Shown in pieces: positions 16,898 through 25,859 of a stretch of 64,000 nucleotides of DNA. The position numbers and the translations under genes are program-made. The DNA is taken from contig NZ_NJER01000001.1 of assembly GCF_002753895.1 (NCBI RefSeq), positions 558,001 to 622,000 on the forward strand. The letters run 5' to 3'. The notes below the pieces were generated by a model that was given only the letters and a program-made list of their open reading frames with translations, searched no databases and was not told the DNA's origin. Positions within the stretch are counted from its first letter, which is position 1; each line of letters starts with the position of its first letter. Source of the stretch: Halobacteriovorax sp. JY17 (GTDB lineage Bacteria > Bdellovibrionota > Bacteriovoracia > Bacteriovoracales > Bacteriovoracaceae).

Positions 16898-18031
16898 ATG
16901 TCATCAGTATTTAGTGATGCTATATCATCTTTTCTTGCACCGATTGTAGATCTTCTTGAAGATGAAGGCGTTTCTGAAGTAATGATCAATGGACCTAGTG
17001 AAATCTTTGTAGAAAAGAAAGGTCTTGTCTTTAAAGTTCCAAATACATTTCATAGCGAAGACGCATTGATATCTGCCATGAGAGCAATTGCTCAATCAGT
17101 GGGAAGAGTCTTTGACGACGATAACCCAAGGCTCGATGCGAGACTTCCTGATGGCTCTCGTATTCACGCAGTTCTTCCTCCAATGTCCAAGAATGGAACG
17201 ACTGTTGCCATAAGAAAATTTTCTAAAGAAAGTTTAACTATTAATGATTTAATAAAATTTGGTTCTTTATCAAAAGATGCGGCCAGATTCTTAGATATTT
17301 GTATTTATCTTGGAAAGAACTTAATTGTCTCAGGTGGGACAGGTTCTGGTAAGACGACAATGCTAAATGTTCTGGGCTCAAGAATTCCAAAAACTCAGCG
17401 CTTGATTATTATTGAAGATGCAGCGGAACTTCAAGTCGATGCTGAACACGTCGTAAATTTTGAAACAAGAAAAGCTGACCCAAGTAAAGGTGTTAATGAA
17501 GTTACCATTAGAGATCTAGTGATTAGTTCTATGAGACTTAGGCCGGATAGAATTATTGTAGGGGAAGTTAGAGGGGAAGAGGCCCTCGATCTCATTCAAG
17601 TGATGAACACAGGTCATGATGGCTCAATGGGGACTGTCCATGCTAATAATCCTGAAGATGCCTGTACTAGACTGGAAACTCTATGCTTAATGGGTGATAC
17701 GAAGATTCCACCAGATGCTGTAAGAAAAATGGTGGGCTCGGCCATGCAAATCGTTGTTCAATGTAGTCGTTACCACGATGGTGGTAGACGAACTTCACAT
17801 ATTTCGGAAATTATCGGCCTCGATAATCACGGTAATTATATTAGTAGAGATATCTTTCGTTGGGTTCAAACGGGGAAAGATCCTGAGACAGGAAAGTATA
17901 TTGGAGAGATGGTTGCTTGTAATTATGTTCCAACTTTCTTTGAAGATATCGTAGTGAATAAGCTTCCATTTCCAAAGAGTAATTTTATCTCGCCTGATTG
18001 GCTTAATAAAATGAAGAAGGATGCTGCTTAG
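16898..18031 (+). CDS. TadA/CpaF-family secretion ATPase
   Basis: A 377-residue hexameric ATPase of the type II/IV secretion superfamily. Walker A GGTGSGKTT is at residues 146-154, the Asp box LIIIEDAAEL at ~169-178, Walker B with RIIVGEVRGEE at ~218-228 and the His box TGHDGSMGTVHANN at ~240-253. CpaF-type ATPases power Flp/Tad pili or related assembly. None of the partner tad/cpa genes is adjacent, so this is an orphan or a second copy. GAGGG precedes the ATG. Its stop shares TTAG with the convergent small gene. Confidence 0.93.
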   Translation: MSSVFSDAISSFLAPIVDLLEDEGVSEVMINGPSEIFVEKKGLVFKVPNTFHSEDALISAMRAIAQSVGRVFDDDNPRLDARLPDGSRIHAVLPPMSKNGTTVAIRKFSKESLTINDLIKFGSLSKDAARFLDICIYLGKNLIVSGGTGSGKTTMLNVLGSRIPKTQRLIIIEDAAELQVDAEHVVNFETRKADPSKGVNEVTIRDLVISSMRLRPDRIIVGEVRGEEALDLIQVMNTGHDGSMGTVHANNPEDACTRLETLCLMGDTKIPPDAVRKMVGSAMQIVVQCSRYHDGGRRTSHISEIIGLDNHGNYISRDIFRWVQTGKDPETGKYIGEMVACNYVPTFFEDIVVNKLPFPKSNFISPDWLNKMKKDAA

Positions 18032-18276
18032 ATATCGACTTCGATCCCATCATCATTAATTTCAAAAGTGAAGAATTCTTTCTCTAGCTCTATTGTCTTT
18101 TCCACGATTTCTTTCATATCTTCGTGGTCAAGCTCAGGGTCTAGATCATAGTCGTTGGAGAAGCAGGTTACTGTTGCCACGGCCATTTTGTAGTCGTCAG
18201 CCGTTTTAAAGTTTTCAACCTGAAATTTTAAAAGGTAAGACTGGGAGAATTTATCAATATCAATATCTACTATCAT
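18028..18276 (-). CDS. Small acidic protein of unknown function
   Basis: 82 residues, strongly acidic, without signal peptide or membrane helix. The pattern of beta strands at both ends around a helix (KEIVEKTIELEKEFFTF) suggests a compact alpha/beta domain. TATAAT lies exactly 6 nt before ATG and no ribosome site is present, which supports a real, leaderless gene. It is convergent with and overlaps the tadA-like gene by 4 nt. No family is recognised. Confidence 0.65.
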   Translation of the reverse strand: MIVDIDIDKFSQSYLLKFQVENFKTADDYKMAVATVTCFSNDYDLDPELDHEDMKEIVEKTIELEKEFFTFEINDDGIEVDI

Positions 18277-18282
18277 AAGATT

Positions 18283-18288
18283 ATTATA
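18283..18288 (-). promoter_or_regulatory. -10 element for 18276, leaderless type
   Basis: TATAAT on the minus strand, 6 nt before ATG. A weak TTGTTT lies 19 nt further upstream. Confidence 0.5.
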
Positions 18289-18310
18289 GTGAATTTTCTC
18301 AAAGAGAAAA

Positions 18311-18335
18311 CAAAAAAGAGCAAATAATTGCTCTT
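18311..18335 (-). terminator. Intrinsic terminator after the SurA-like gene
   Basis: On the minus strand: AAGAGCAA-TTAT-TTGCTCTT, followed by a T-rich tract. It also lies just upstream of the small gene at 18276. Confidence 0.8.
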
Positions 18336-18350
18336 CTTTCGTCCGCTACT

Positions 18351-19853
18351 TTATTGAAAATCACTTCCAAAGATAAGGCTTCTTTTATCTTCTGGAGTGA
18401 GGTACTCGTTCTCGCCTGTTCTGATTGTCATATATTCAGTTGACCAAATCATCTCTTTTTCTACATAGCTCTTAAACTGGTCTTTCATCCAATTATACTT
18501 AAGTAGGTTTCTTAGAGCGTCGTTAGTCTTAAAATCTGTGTACTTGTTATAACTAATTCTTACAGGCATAGTGCTTTCGAATGAGTGTTTCTTGATTTGA
18601 AACTTAATTGAAAAGATTGAAAGCTCCGCAAGGGCCTTCTCTAAATCACTTAGGCCTTGGTAGTTGATCTCTTCTAATAGCTTACTCTCAACAGCTTTCT
18701 CCAGAGCATTTTCTGATTCAGAGTTGATAATTGATTTCTTAAACCCAATTAAGTGCTCTCTTAAATTAGAGTTTAAATCACTTGCTAGTGAACTCACTTC
18801 TTCAATGGATGAGCCCTCTCGTGTTCTAGCGGCTAGCTTCGCAATTAGTGCCGTCATGTAGTTAGAGTACTTTGATTTATCCTGAATATAAATTTCAGTG
18901 TTCTTTCTTGCAAATTCATCTAATTGAGCGACAGAGTATTTCTTCTCTATTAACTCACTTATTTTTGAGTGGTAGCTAGTTATTTTGTCCCAGTTCTTTT
19001 CAGTGATAGTAGAAAGAATTTCATCCGCTCTATTTTGTACTTCAAGATCATCTTTATAATTCTTTAAAGGTGTTGTCTCAATTTGAGTATTGCTTAATTC
19101 TTTTATAACAATTTTCCAATCATCATTACTATTAATCATACTAAGTAGAGACTTATGAGAAATCTTCTTATTGTTTAAGCTTGATTCAACTTCTTCTTTT
19201 AAAGAATCATACTTGTCTTGTAATTCCATATAATTAATATGGTAGTATTTCTGATTTCTAAGGGCGATATACCCTTCATAGTTTTTAACTTCTTTTAAGA
19301 ATAATTCTGTCTTTATTCTCGCTTTTTGATCCTCGTACCATCTCCAGTAAACTTCTGTAGAGGTTTCATTTTCTTGATGAGGATAATCTTGCTTGATTAG
19401 AAATTTTCCAAACTCATCTCTTGCTTTAACAATTCCCATTCTTTGATCGAGTAGAGATCTTAAGATAGTCGTTTCATTCTTTTGAACAGCTTCAAAGTAA
19501 GTTGTCTCAGTTGTTCTAAAGGCAACTCTCTTACTCCCGTGGTTCTTTCTATGATCTTGTTGCATGATATGGGCATAAATCAATTGACCAGTGGCCTTCT
19601 TAAAGTTCTTTTGAGTAATTTCTCTTTTTAATTGCTGATACTTTGAAAAATTCTTTTCAGCTTTTTTAAAGAGTAGTGTCTTTATAGAATCTGTAATCTG
19701 AGTTTGCTCGATGAAGTCTTCAACGTCACCATTAGTGATAATGTGTCTCCCTACGTTTGCGACTTTCCAAGCCACAAGTCTCCTCTCTGACCCTAGGACA
19801 GAGGAGAGTGTGAGTAGTTGAGTTAAACATAAGATTGTGGCGATTCTTTTCAT
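18351..19853 (-). CDS. Secreted helical protein with SurA-like N-terminal region
   Basis: 500 residues with a signal peptide (MKRIATILCLTQLLTLSSVLG). Residues ~27-100 (VAWKVANVGRHIITNGDVEDFIEQ, then KKATGQLIYAHIMQQD) follow the SurA N-domain pattern of hVAxVNxxxITxxDhxx leading to L-I-x-x-x-h-hxQ. No parvulin isomerase domain is recognised; the remainder is charged alpha-helix. It may be a periplasmic chaperone. It is 31 bp downstream of an outer-membrane barrel gene on the same strand, which fits such a role. The assignment is tentative. Confidence 0.6.
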   Translation of the reverse strand: MKRIATILCLTQLLTLSSVLGSERRLVAWKVANVGRHIITNGDVEDFIEQTQITDSIKTLLFKKAEKNFSKYQQLKREITQKNFKKATGQLIYAHIMQQDHRKNHGSKRVAFRTTETTYFEAVQKNETTILRSLLDQRMGIVKARDEFGKFLIKQDYPHQENETSTEVYWRWYEDQKARIKTELFLKEVKNYEGYIALRNQKYYHINYMELQDKYDSLKEEVESSLNNKKISHKSLLSMINSNDDWKIVIKELSNTQIETTPLKNYKDDLEVQNRADEILSTITEKNWDKITSYHSKISELIEKKYSVAQLDEFARKNTEIYIQDKSKYSNYMTALIAKLAARTREGSSIEEVSSLASDLNSNLREHLIGFKKSIINSESENALEKAVESKLLEEINYQGLSDLEKALAELSIFSIKFQIKKHSFESTMPVRISYNKYTDFKTNDALRNLLKYNWMKDQFKSYVEKEMIWSTEYMTIRTGENEYLTPEDKRSLIFGSDFQ

Positions 19854-19884
19854 TTCTATCTCTTCTCGTTAATTAAATTAGTAA

Positions 19885-20919
19885 TTACTCTGCACCAAAA
19901 AGGTAGTTTTCATTTTCACTATAGCCAGTATTTCCAAATCTATAGGTGAAAGTGATTCCAAAGATGACATCATCTTCTCTTTCTGTAACATAGTTTCTAT
20001 ATCTAACTTCAGCTCCAACAGATAGATTTCTTGTAAGTTCTGTTTTTACTCCAGCTCCGATTTCATGTAACTCACTCTCAACGTAGTTATACTCCACAAC
20101 CACAGCGGTTGATTCGGCAATTTGATATTGTCCACCAACAGTGATGGCAAATTTTGAATTTGGATATTCTGGATTATTTGAAAAGAGTACACCTTCAACC
20201 CAACCAACGAGGCTTCCATCTTCTGATTCACCAATGAGTCCAATACTTGTTCTCTTTTCAGTTCCTGTTCCAAGGTGATCGTTTCCAAGTTGTGCGTGAG
20301 AAGCAGTAAGTAACCACTGCTCAGTGAGCATCTTACTCATACGAATAGACATTCCATCAATCTTTCCGATTTGTAAGTCTCCGGCTTCTGTTTCAAAAGT
20401 AGAAATTTCAACTTGATCGAAGAGACCTAAGAGACCTTCAGTTAGATCTACTGTAAGTCCGTAAACTTCATCAATCTCTTGTAAGTTTACAAGAGGGTTA
20501 TTTCTAAACATAGGCATTGCTTGAACATTTTGCCCAAATGGAATTGGTTGTTTACCAACAATAATCGCCATCGGGGTTCCTGCAACTTCTCTAATCTCAA
20601 TATAAGCTTCTGAAATAAATTTTTCTAAATCGAAATCTTCATTAAATTCAACTTCATTGTTTTGAAATACTTCTTCTAGTTTTCCTGTTAGAACAAGACG
20701 TATTTTCTCTCTCCACTCAACTGACATTGAGACAAAAGAGCCATCTAGATTTATTCCCGTACCATCTGCTCTAGAATCAACAAGATTAGTATTTACTTCT
20801 GCATCGTACTCAATTGTGAAGTCATCACCTAAGTAAATAGGCTCTACTTCTTGAGACCGAGAGGCCATACTTAATGTCATAGTGCTTAGTAAAACTGGGA
20901 TAAGTAATTTCTTTTTCAC
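19885..20919 (-). CDS. Outer-membrane beta-barrel (porin-like) protein
   Basis: 344 residues, GTG start with GGAG 7 nt upstream and a signal peptide of about 22 residues. The mature part alternates hydrophobic and polar residues in many short strands. KQPIPFGQNVQAMPMFRNNP resembles the substrate-facing segment of LbtU/OprP-like porins. The barrel seems to end at FGITFTYRFG, followed by a 14-residue acidic tail. It probably forms a channel in the outer membrane. It is co-directional with the SurA-like gene. Solute is unknown. Confidence 0.75.
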   Translation of the reverse strand: MKKKLLIPVLLSTMTLSMASRSQEVEPIYLGDDFTIEYDAEVNTNLVDSRADGTGINLDGSFVSMSVEWREKIRLVLTGKLEEVFQNNEVEFNEDFDLEKFISEAYIEIREVAGTPMAIIVGKQPIPFGQNVQAMPMFRNNPLVNLQEIDEVYGLTVDLTEGLLGLFDQVEISTFETEAGDLQIGKIDGMSIRMSKMLTEQWLLTASHAQLGNDHLGTGTEKRTSIGLIGESEDGSLVGWVEGVLFSNNPEYPNSKFAITVGGQYQIAESTAVVVEYNYVESELHEIGAGVKTELTRNLSVGAEVRYRNYVTEREDDVIFGITFTYRFGNTGYSENENYLFGAE

Positions 20920-20986
20920 GCTAGAGCTCCATTGCTGATTTTCTCTTCATTTCTTTTTATTTAGACTAATCATATAGAATATTGCG

Positions 20987-20997
20987 ATGCGTCGCAT
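20987..20997. promoter_or_regulatory. GC-rich palindrome in a divergent promoter region
   Basis: ATGCG-T-CGCAT between two divergent outer-membrane protein genes. It stands out in AT-rich sequence; function unknown. Confidence 0.3.
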
Positions 20998-21138
20998 TAT
21001 GGTGTGTACTATTTACAGGGACTGCTAAGTGTATGATCACTAATAAGTAGCTGTTTTTAGGTTATTTTAAAAAAGCAAGTTTAAGTGAAAAGGTCGGTCT
21101 TCCGATGGGCTCTATTGAGAGATTCTAGGGAGAACCTT

Positions 21139-22548
21139 ATGAAGCATTACCTTATGGCCCTAATACTATTGGCCATAAATATTAGTTCTAGCGCTGCAGG
21201 GCTAGTTTTCTTTTCAGATAAAAAGAGAGTGGAAATCAAGAAACAAGGAAGTGCTGGAGAAGGCCTCTTTGAAGACGGAACTTTTATTCGCTTCTATCCT
21301 ATTGTTTCTAGATCTGATCTAAAACTACTGATTAATGACATTGAAAAATATCCGGGCGACGATAAAGAGTTAGACCGAATAAAGAAGTTATTAACTAAGA
21401 GATTTGAAGAAAAGCTTAATCCAGCAACTTCTGAAGAATTGATTAGAACATCTCTGGTCCTTGGTAAGGTGGCCGAGAAAGCACTTGCTCCAAGAGATGA
21501 GATTGAGTGTAATAAAGAGAATGGCCTAAAAACTCCTGTTGCGACAAAAGAGACTAAAGAAGAGAAGATCTACTGTGAATGCGAGCTTCCAGAGGATGCT
21601 AATTTTGAATATGGACTAGCTTCTGCTCCTACATTTGAAGGTGAGTATTGGGACGATTACTCAATTCTAGGAAAGATAGAATCTAGCTCTCTTCTTCTCA
21701 ATACATCTAATGATAATCACCTTCATGGACTATGGAGAAAGATGGCAGGACCTGAATATGATGGAAATGACCGTGGACGTACATTTGGTTTAAATCTAGA
21801 TTACACTTTAAAAGGTTCGGAAGGGGAGTTTCGCCTTAACTACGAATCAGTTATCTTTACTCAACTCCAGGAGACAGCTCCTGGCTCTAATCGATTCTAC
21901 GTTAATGATGAAGGAGCCTACCGGCAAGACTTACTAGAAAGAAATAGATTGGATATGAGTTTGCGTCGAAATATAGACAATGATGGGATCTATTATATTG
22001 CTGGAGTTGAGTTAGAAGAGTTGAGTGATGAGGGGAGAGTTGGTGGCCCTTTGCAGGAGGCATGGCATAAGGCCTTTAAGAAAGCAGGTAATATTCAATA
22101 TGATAATCAAGATCATATGGATGATGAGATTAATCTCACTCTCTACGGAGGACTTGGGAAGACTTGGATGAAAGATATTGGAAATTGGAAATGTACATCA
22201 ACTATAGAAGGAACAATTGGGTATAATATTCTAGACTCTGAAGATGCTTATTTTAAAACCCGTGGTTCACTTGAAGTTAATAGTAATGAATTTCTTGGAA
22301 GAACAAAAGAGAGCCCATTTTTCTTGCTCACTTTGTGGGCCGAGGGAAGTTTAGAAACAAAGGGTGGAAACCAAACAGGAGCAGGAGTCAACCTATCTTT
22401 TCCTAGAGAAGTTGGTAAGTGGCAAATTGCCCCGCAAATAGGATTCTCTGTTAAAGATGAGAAGGAGGATAGGTTCTTTTCTCAACAGCAGTCAATTAAG
22501 ATAGAGCCCGAGTCTCATATTGGAATTACATTTACGAGAAAATTTTAA
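21139..22548 (+). CDS. Outer-membrane protein with soluble N-domain and C-terminal barrel
   Basis: 469 residues. ATG 21139 was chosen because AGGGAG lies 6 nt upstream and a signal peptide (MKHYLMALILLAINISSSAA) begins there; an in-frame GTG at 21085 lacks both. Residues ~20-150 form a charged helical domain ending in CECELPED. From ~residue 160 the protein alternates like a beta barrel, and the last residues (HIGITFTRKF) end in Phe, the usual barrel-insertion signal. No family is recognised. The 3' end overlaps the convergent gene by 17 nt. Confidence 0.75.
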   Translation: MKHYLMALILLAINISSSAAGLVFFSDKKRVEIKKQGSAGEGLFEDGTFIRFYPIVSRSDLKLLINDIEKYPGDDKELDRIKKLLTKRFEEKLNPATSEELIRTSLVLGKVAEKALAPRDEIECNKENGLKTPVATKETKEEKIYCECELPEDANFEYGLASAPTFEGEYWDDYSILGKIESSSLLLNTSNDNHLHGLWRKMAGPEYDGNDRGRTFGLNLDYTLKGSEGEFRLNYESVIFTQLQETAPGSNRFYVNDEGAYRQDLLERNRLDMSLRRNIDNDGIYYIAGVELEELSDEGRVGGPLQEAWHKAFKKAGNIQYDNQDHMDDEINLTLYGGLGKTWMKDIGNWKCTSTIEGTIGYNILDSEDAYFKTRGSLEVNSNEFLGRTKESPFFLLTLWAEGSLETKGGNQTGAGVNLSFPREVGKWQIAPQIGFSVKDEKEDRFFSQQQSIKIEPESHIGITFTRKF

Positions 22549-23221
22549 TTTTACCAAGAGAGAATATTTCGTAGATGAGTTTTATGAACTCATCAAGTAT
22601 CATCGGTCTATTATTGTAGAATTCACCATTATAGCTAGGCTTTTCTGCATGTCCTCTCGAAAAATTCTTATCGTCAAAGACGCTAAGATAGAGCTTTCCA
22701 TTATTTAGAAAAGTCAGAGAGTAGTCTAGGTTGTAGCACTGGAGACGAACGCTAAATTCCTCTTCTCCTTGTTTTCTTCCTAAGAAGAGCTTCGCCTCTA
22801 CCACGAGAGAGTCGTCTCTTGATGCTTTCTTTAAAGATTCCTTTAGGACATGATTGGTCACTTTAAGCCATTCCTCTCCTTTGAGTTCTCCTTCGGTAGG
22901 ATTGCTGATATTTGGAAAGAGGTGAATTTCTTTTTTTGCCTGTTCAATCTTTTCTAAGATGACTTTCTTGGATTGAAGAAGAATCAAATTTCTTAATTCT
23001 TCTTGATTATTTACTTTCTTCGTTCTTCCACTTAGGTTTGTAAGTGTAATACTATTTCTTGAAAGCTCCAGCCCTAGAGTTCCATACTCACTTTCTTCCC
23101 ATACTGATTTAAGAGTACTGCCTTGGAGATCAAGACTTAGGTAATGAGGAGATAGTTGTTGAAGCTCTGTCGTAAATGACTCTACAAATTTTTCTTTAGA
23201 TTTAAATAGATTCTTTAACAT
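22532..23221 (-). CDS. Uncharacterised cytoplasmic protein
   Basis: 229 residues without signal peptide or membrane helix. Sequence alternates beta strands (HYLSLDLQGSTLKSVW, GLELSRNSITLTNLSG) with charged helices (LLQSKKVILEKIEQAKKEI). No family is recognised. It starts 2 nt after the stop codon of the thioesterase gene, so the pair is an operon and probably coupled in translation. It is convergent with the outer-membrane protein gene, overlapping by 17 nt. Confidence 0.7.
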   Translation of the reverse strand: MLKNLFKSKEKFVESFTTELQQLSPHYLSLDLQGSTLKSVWEESEYGTLGLELSRNSITLTNLSGRTKKVNNQEELRNLILLQSKKVILEKIEQAKKEIHLFPNISNPTEGELKGEEWLKVTNHVLKESLKKASRDDSLVVEAKLFLGRKQGEEEFSVRLQCYNLDYSLTFLNNGKLYLSVFDDKNFSRGHAEKPSYNGEFYNNRPMILDEFIKLIYEIFSLGKIKIFS

Positions 23222-23223
23222 AA

Positions 23224-23652
23224 TTATAAACCTTCTAAATACTTTAAGAAGTCTTCATGAGCACTTGTGATGGAGCCTTCTTGGTAATTGAAATTTAGCA
23301 TTCCCGTTTTGATGCGAGCAATCTCGCTATTAGCTTTTAAGTTTACAATCTTATAATAAAGATCAAAGGCCTTTGAGTTAAAGTCTCCAAGAGAAATTTC
23401 TACTGAAATCTCATCACCAATATGGCCCTGAGACTTATACATGACCATGGCATCACTCTGGATAAGTCCATTACCAAAGATATTCAATTCACTATGTCCA
23501 AGCTCTCTAAGCCATCTCACTCTCGCTTCATGGCAGAGAGTGAGGACTTTGTCATTGGCCAGATGATTTCCATAATTCATATGACTGACATGTAAGTCGG
23601 TTTTCCAAATAAAAAAGGGAGAGTTCTCAATTTTAAATTTAACTCTTTCCAC
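23224..23652 (-). CDS. Acyl-CoA thioesterase of the 4HBT hotdog family
   Basis: 142 residues, the normal size of a hotdog thioesterase. The N-terminal HVSHMNYGNHLANDKVLTLCHEARVRWL follows the 4HBT/YbgC pattern of H-x-N-Y-x-N-H with the following helix, although the usual catalytic Asp before the Gly is replaced by Asn-Tyr. The long strand GDEISVEISLGDF fits the fold. Substrate is unknown. The menaquinone pathway needs a DHNA-CoA thioesterase and this is a possible but unproven candidate. It is the first gene of a two-gene unit. Confidence 0.8.
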   Translation of the reverse strand: MERVKFKIENSPFFIWKTDLHVSHMNYGNHLANDKVLTLCHEARVRWLRELGHSELNIFGNGLIQSDAMVMYKSQGHIGDEISVEISLGDFNSKAFDLYYKIVNLKANSEIARIKTGMLNFNYQEGSITSAHEDFLKYLEGL

Positions 23653-23666
23653 TTTGTTTCCCCTTA

Positions 23667-23696
23667 TTGATATTCAGGGTGATTCTAGGCTATATT
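23667..23696 (+). promoter_or_regulatory. murI promoter, leaderless type
   Basis: TTGATA (23667-23672), 18-nt spacer, TATATT (23691-23696), then 6 nt to ATG 23703. No ribosome site is seen. Confidence 0.65.
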
Positions 23697-23702
23697 AATT
23701 AA

Positions 23703-24482
23703 ATGGGCCAAAAAAAAGCACAATCTATTGGGATATTTGATTCGGGAATTGGAGGATTTTCTATCCTTAAGCAAATTCATGAGCTGGCGCCAGAATTAAA
23801 TGTTCACTATATTGCAGATAGCTCCTTTGCTCCCTATGGTAATAAATCTAAGAGTGAAATTATTGAAAGATCAATTTTCATTACAAATGAATTATTGAAA
23901 TTTGACCTCGATCTCATTGTCGTGGCCTGCAATACCGCTACAGGAGTGGCCATAGATCATCTAAGAGAGAGATTCGATATTCCCTTCGTCGGTGTAGAAC
24001 CTTTCATTAATGCTCTCTCCAAGCACGAGTGGCAAAATGGTGACAAGGGTTGTGTTATTACGACAGAATTAATGTCTAAGAGCGAAAGATTTAATAACCT
24101 TATTACAAGGCTCGATCCACTGAGACGTTTATCCTATGTGGTCACTCCAGAGCTTGCTTCTACGATTGAGGAATTCTTTCTTGGTAAAGACGAATCTCTT
24201 TTAAAGAAGAAACTGCGAGATCAATTGAGCTTTGTTAGAGAAAACTCATATACTCACCTCATTCTTGGTTGCACTCACTATCCACTCATCGGAAAGTATA
24301 TTGAAGAAGCGTCAGGGGCAAAGACTCTATCGCCTTGTCTTCATGTGGCCAGTAGAACTCTCTCGGTGCTAGAGAGGGAAGAGGGGCTTGAGCTTCTAGT
24401 GAATCCTCAGTTTCAATTTGCAGAAACACAGCCTCAGCAATCCCTACGCTTTGTGTCCAAAGATTTTTCAAGTTTGCCCTAG
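23703..24482 (+). CDS. murI: Glutamate racemase
   Basis: 259 residues, full length. The family signatures are IGIFDSGIGG (Asp13, Ser14), the first catalytic Cys76 in VVACNTATG and the second Cys190 in LILGCTHYPL. The enzyme converts L-glutamate to D-glutamate for peptidoglycan in the cytoplasm. The ATG is 6 nt after a TATATT -10 box and lacks a Shine-Dalgarno site, so translation is probably leaderless. Enolase follows 60 bp downstream with its own GGAGG site. Confidence 0.97.
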   Translation: MGQKKAQSIGIFDSGIGGFSILKQIHELAPELNVHYIADSSFAPYGNKSKSEIIERSIFITNELLKFDLDLIVVACNTATGVAIDHLRERFDIPFVGVEPFINALSKHEWQNGDKGCVITTELMSKSERFNNLITRLDPLRRLSYVVTPELASTIEEFFLGKDESLLKKKLRDQLSFVRENSYTHLILGCTHYPLIGKYIEEASGAKTLSPCLHVASRTLSVLEREEGLELLVNPQFQFAETQPQQSLRFVSKDFSSLP

Positions 24483-24542
24483 TATTTAGACTTTGGGCCC
24501 TATAAAATTCTTCTAATTTTACTTATTTACTATGGAGGATCC

Positions 24543-25823
24543 ATGTCAAAAATAACAAATATTCACGCGCGTCAAATACTAGATTCAAGAGGTAATCCAA
24601 CAGTAGAAGTGGATGTATTCACTGAAGCTGGAAATATGGGAAGGGCCGCAGTTCCAAGTGGAGCTTCAACAGGTTCTAGAGAGGCCCTTGAGTTAAGAGA
24701 TGGAGATAAGTCTTACTACGTTGGAAAGTCGGTGAGAACCGCTGTTAAGAATATTAACGAACAGATAAAGAATGTTATTATTGGAAAAGACTCAACAGCT
24801 CAAAAAGAACTTGATCTGGCCATGCTTGAACTTGATGGTACAGAGAATAAGTCTAAGCTAGGTGCCAATGCTATCTTAGCGGTTTCAATGGCCGCCTGTA
24901 GAGCAGGAGCTCTCGATGCTGGAAAACCACTTTACCTCTATATGAACGAGAACTTAAATGTTCCAAACCCTGTTGGGAAAATGCGTCTTCCAACACCTTT
25001 GATGAATATTATTAATGGGGGAGAGCACGCTTCAAATAATCTTGATATTCAAGAATTCATGATTGTTCCTCATCTAAAGAATACATTCTCTGAAAACTTC
25101 AGGGCCGGAGTTGAAATCTTTCACGCTCTAAAGAATGTTCTTAGCAAAGGAAATCACTCAACTAATGTGGGCGATGAAGGTGGATTTGCTCCAAACCTTG
25201 GAAGCCACGAAGAAGCACTTGATTGCATTCTTCAAGCGATCAAAGACGCTGGTTATAAGCCAGGTGAAGAGATTTCTCTCGCCCTTGATTCGGCCGCCAG
25301 CGAATTCTATAAGGATGGTAGTTACCATATGCAAGGAAAGACTTTTTCTAGCGAAGATATGGTTAAATATTACTCAGATTTATGTGAAAAGTATCCGATC
25401 TACTCTATAGAAGATGGTTTAGACGAGTCTGACTATAATGGTTGGGTAAAGCTAAATGCAGCACTTGGAGAAAAGATTCTTCTCATTGGTGACGATTTAT
25501 TTGTAACTAATAAGAAAATTCTCCAAGAAGGTATTGAGAAGAAATGGGCCAACTCAATCTTAGTTAAAGTAAACCAAATTGGATCTTTAACTGAAACATT
25601 TGAGGCCATCGATCTCGCATTTGAAAATGGATACCAAGCTGTTATTTCCCATCGTTCAGGTGAAACAGGAGACGCCTTCATTGCTGATCTCGCTGTTGCT
25701 TGTGGGTCTGGTCATATTAAGACTGGTTCTGCGTCAAGATCTGATCGTATGGAAAAATACAATCAACTACTAAGAATTGAAGAAGCTCTTGGGGATAAGG
25801 CCATTTACAATCCAGTAAAGTAG
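24543..25823 (+). CDS. eno: Enolase
   Basis: 426 residues, standard length. The motifs [16 protein letters not shown], the metal ligand in ALDSAASEF, then [10 protein letters not shown], the catalytic Lys in [12 protein letters not shown] and SHRSGETGD are all intact. It interconverts 2-phosphoglycerate and phosphoenolpyruvate, needs Mg2+ and may associate with RNase E. The upstream TATGGAGGATCC gives a strong ribosome site. A GC-rich hairpin lies between it and the following kinase gene. Confidence 0.98.
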   Translation: MSKITNIHARQILDSRGNPTVEVDVFTEAGNMGRAAVPSGASTGSREALELRDGDKSYYVGKSVRTAVKNINEQIKNVIIGKDSTAQKELDLAMLELDGTENKSKLGANAILAVSMAACRAGALDAGKPLYLYMNENLNVPNPVGKMRLPTPLMNIINGGEHASNNLDIQEFMIVPHLKNTFSENFRAGVEIFHALKNVLSKGNHSTNVGDEGGFAPNLGSHEEALDCILQAIKDAGYKPGEEISLALDSAASEFYKDGSYHMQGKTFSSEDMVKYYSDLCEKYPIYSIEDGLDESDYNGWVKLNAALGEKILLIGDDLFVTNKKILQEGIEKKWANSILVKVNQIGSLTETFEAIDLAFENGYQAVISHRSGETGDAFIADLAVACGSGHIKTGSASRSDRMEKYNQLLRIEEALGDKAIYNPVK

Positions 25824-25831
25824 GTTTTAAT

Positions 25832-25855
25832 CAGGGGCATTTAAAAGGGCCCCTG
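25832..25855 (+). promoter_or_regulatory. Hairpin between eno and the histidine kinase gene
   Basis: Arms CAGGGGC and GCCCCTG (7 bp) with loop ATTTAAAAGG, ending 4 nt before ATG 25860. There is no T run. The only candidate ribosome site (AAGGG) is in the loop and 3' arm, so this may limit translation of the kinase. Confidence 0.45.
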
Positions 25856-25859
25856 TACC

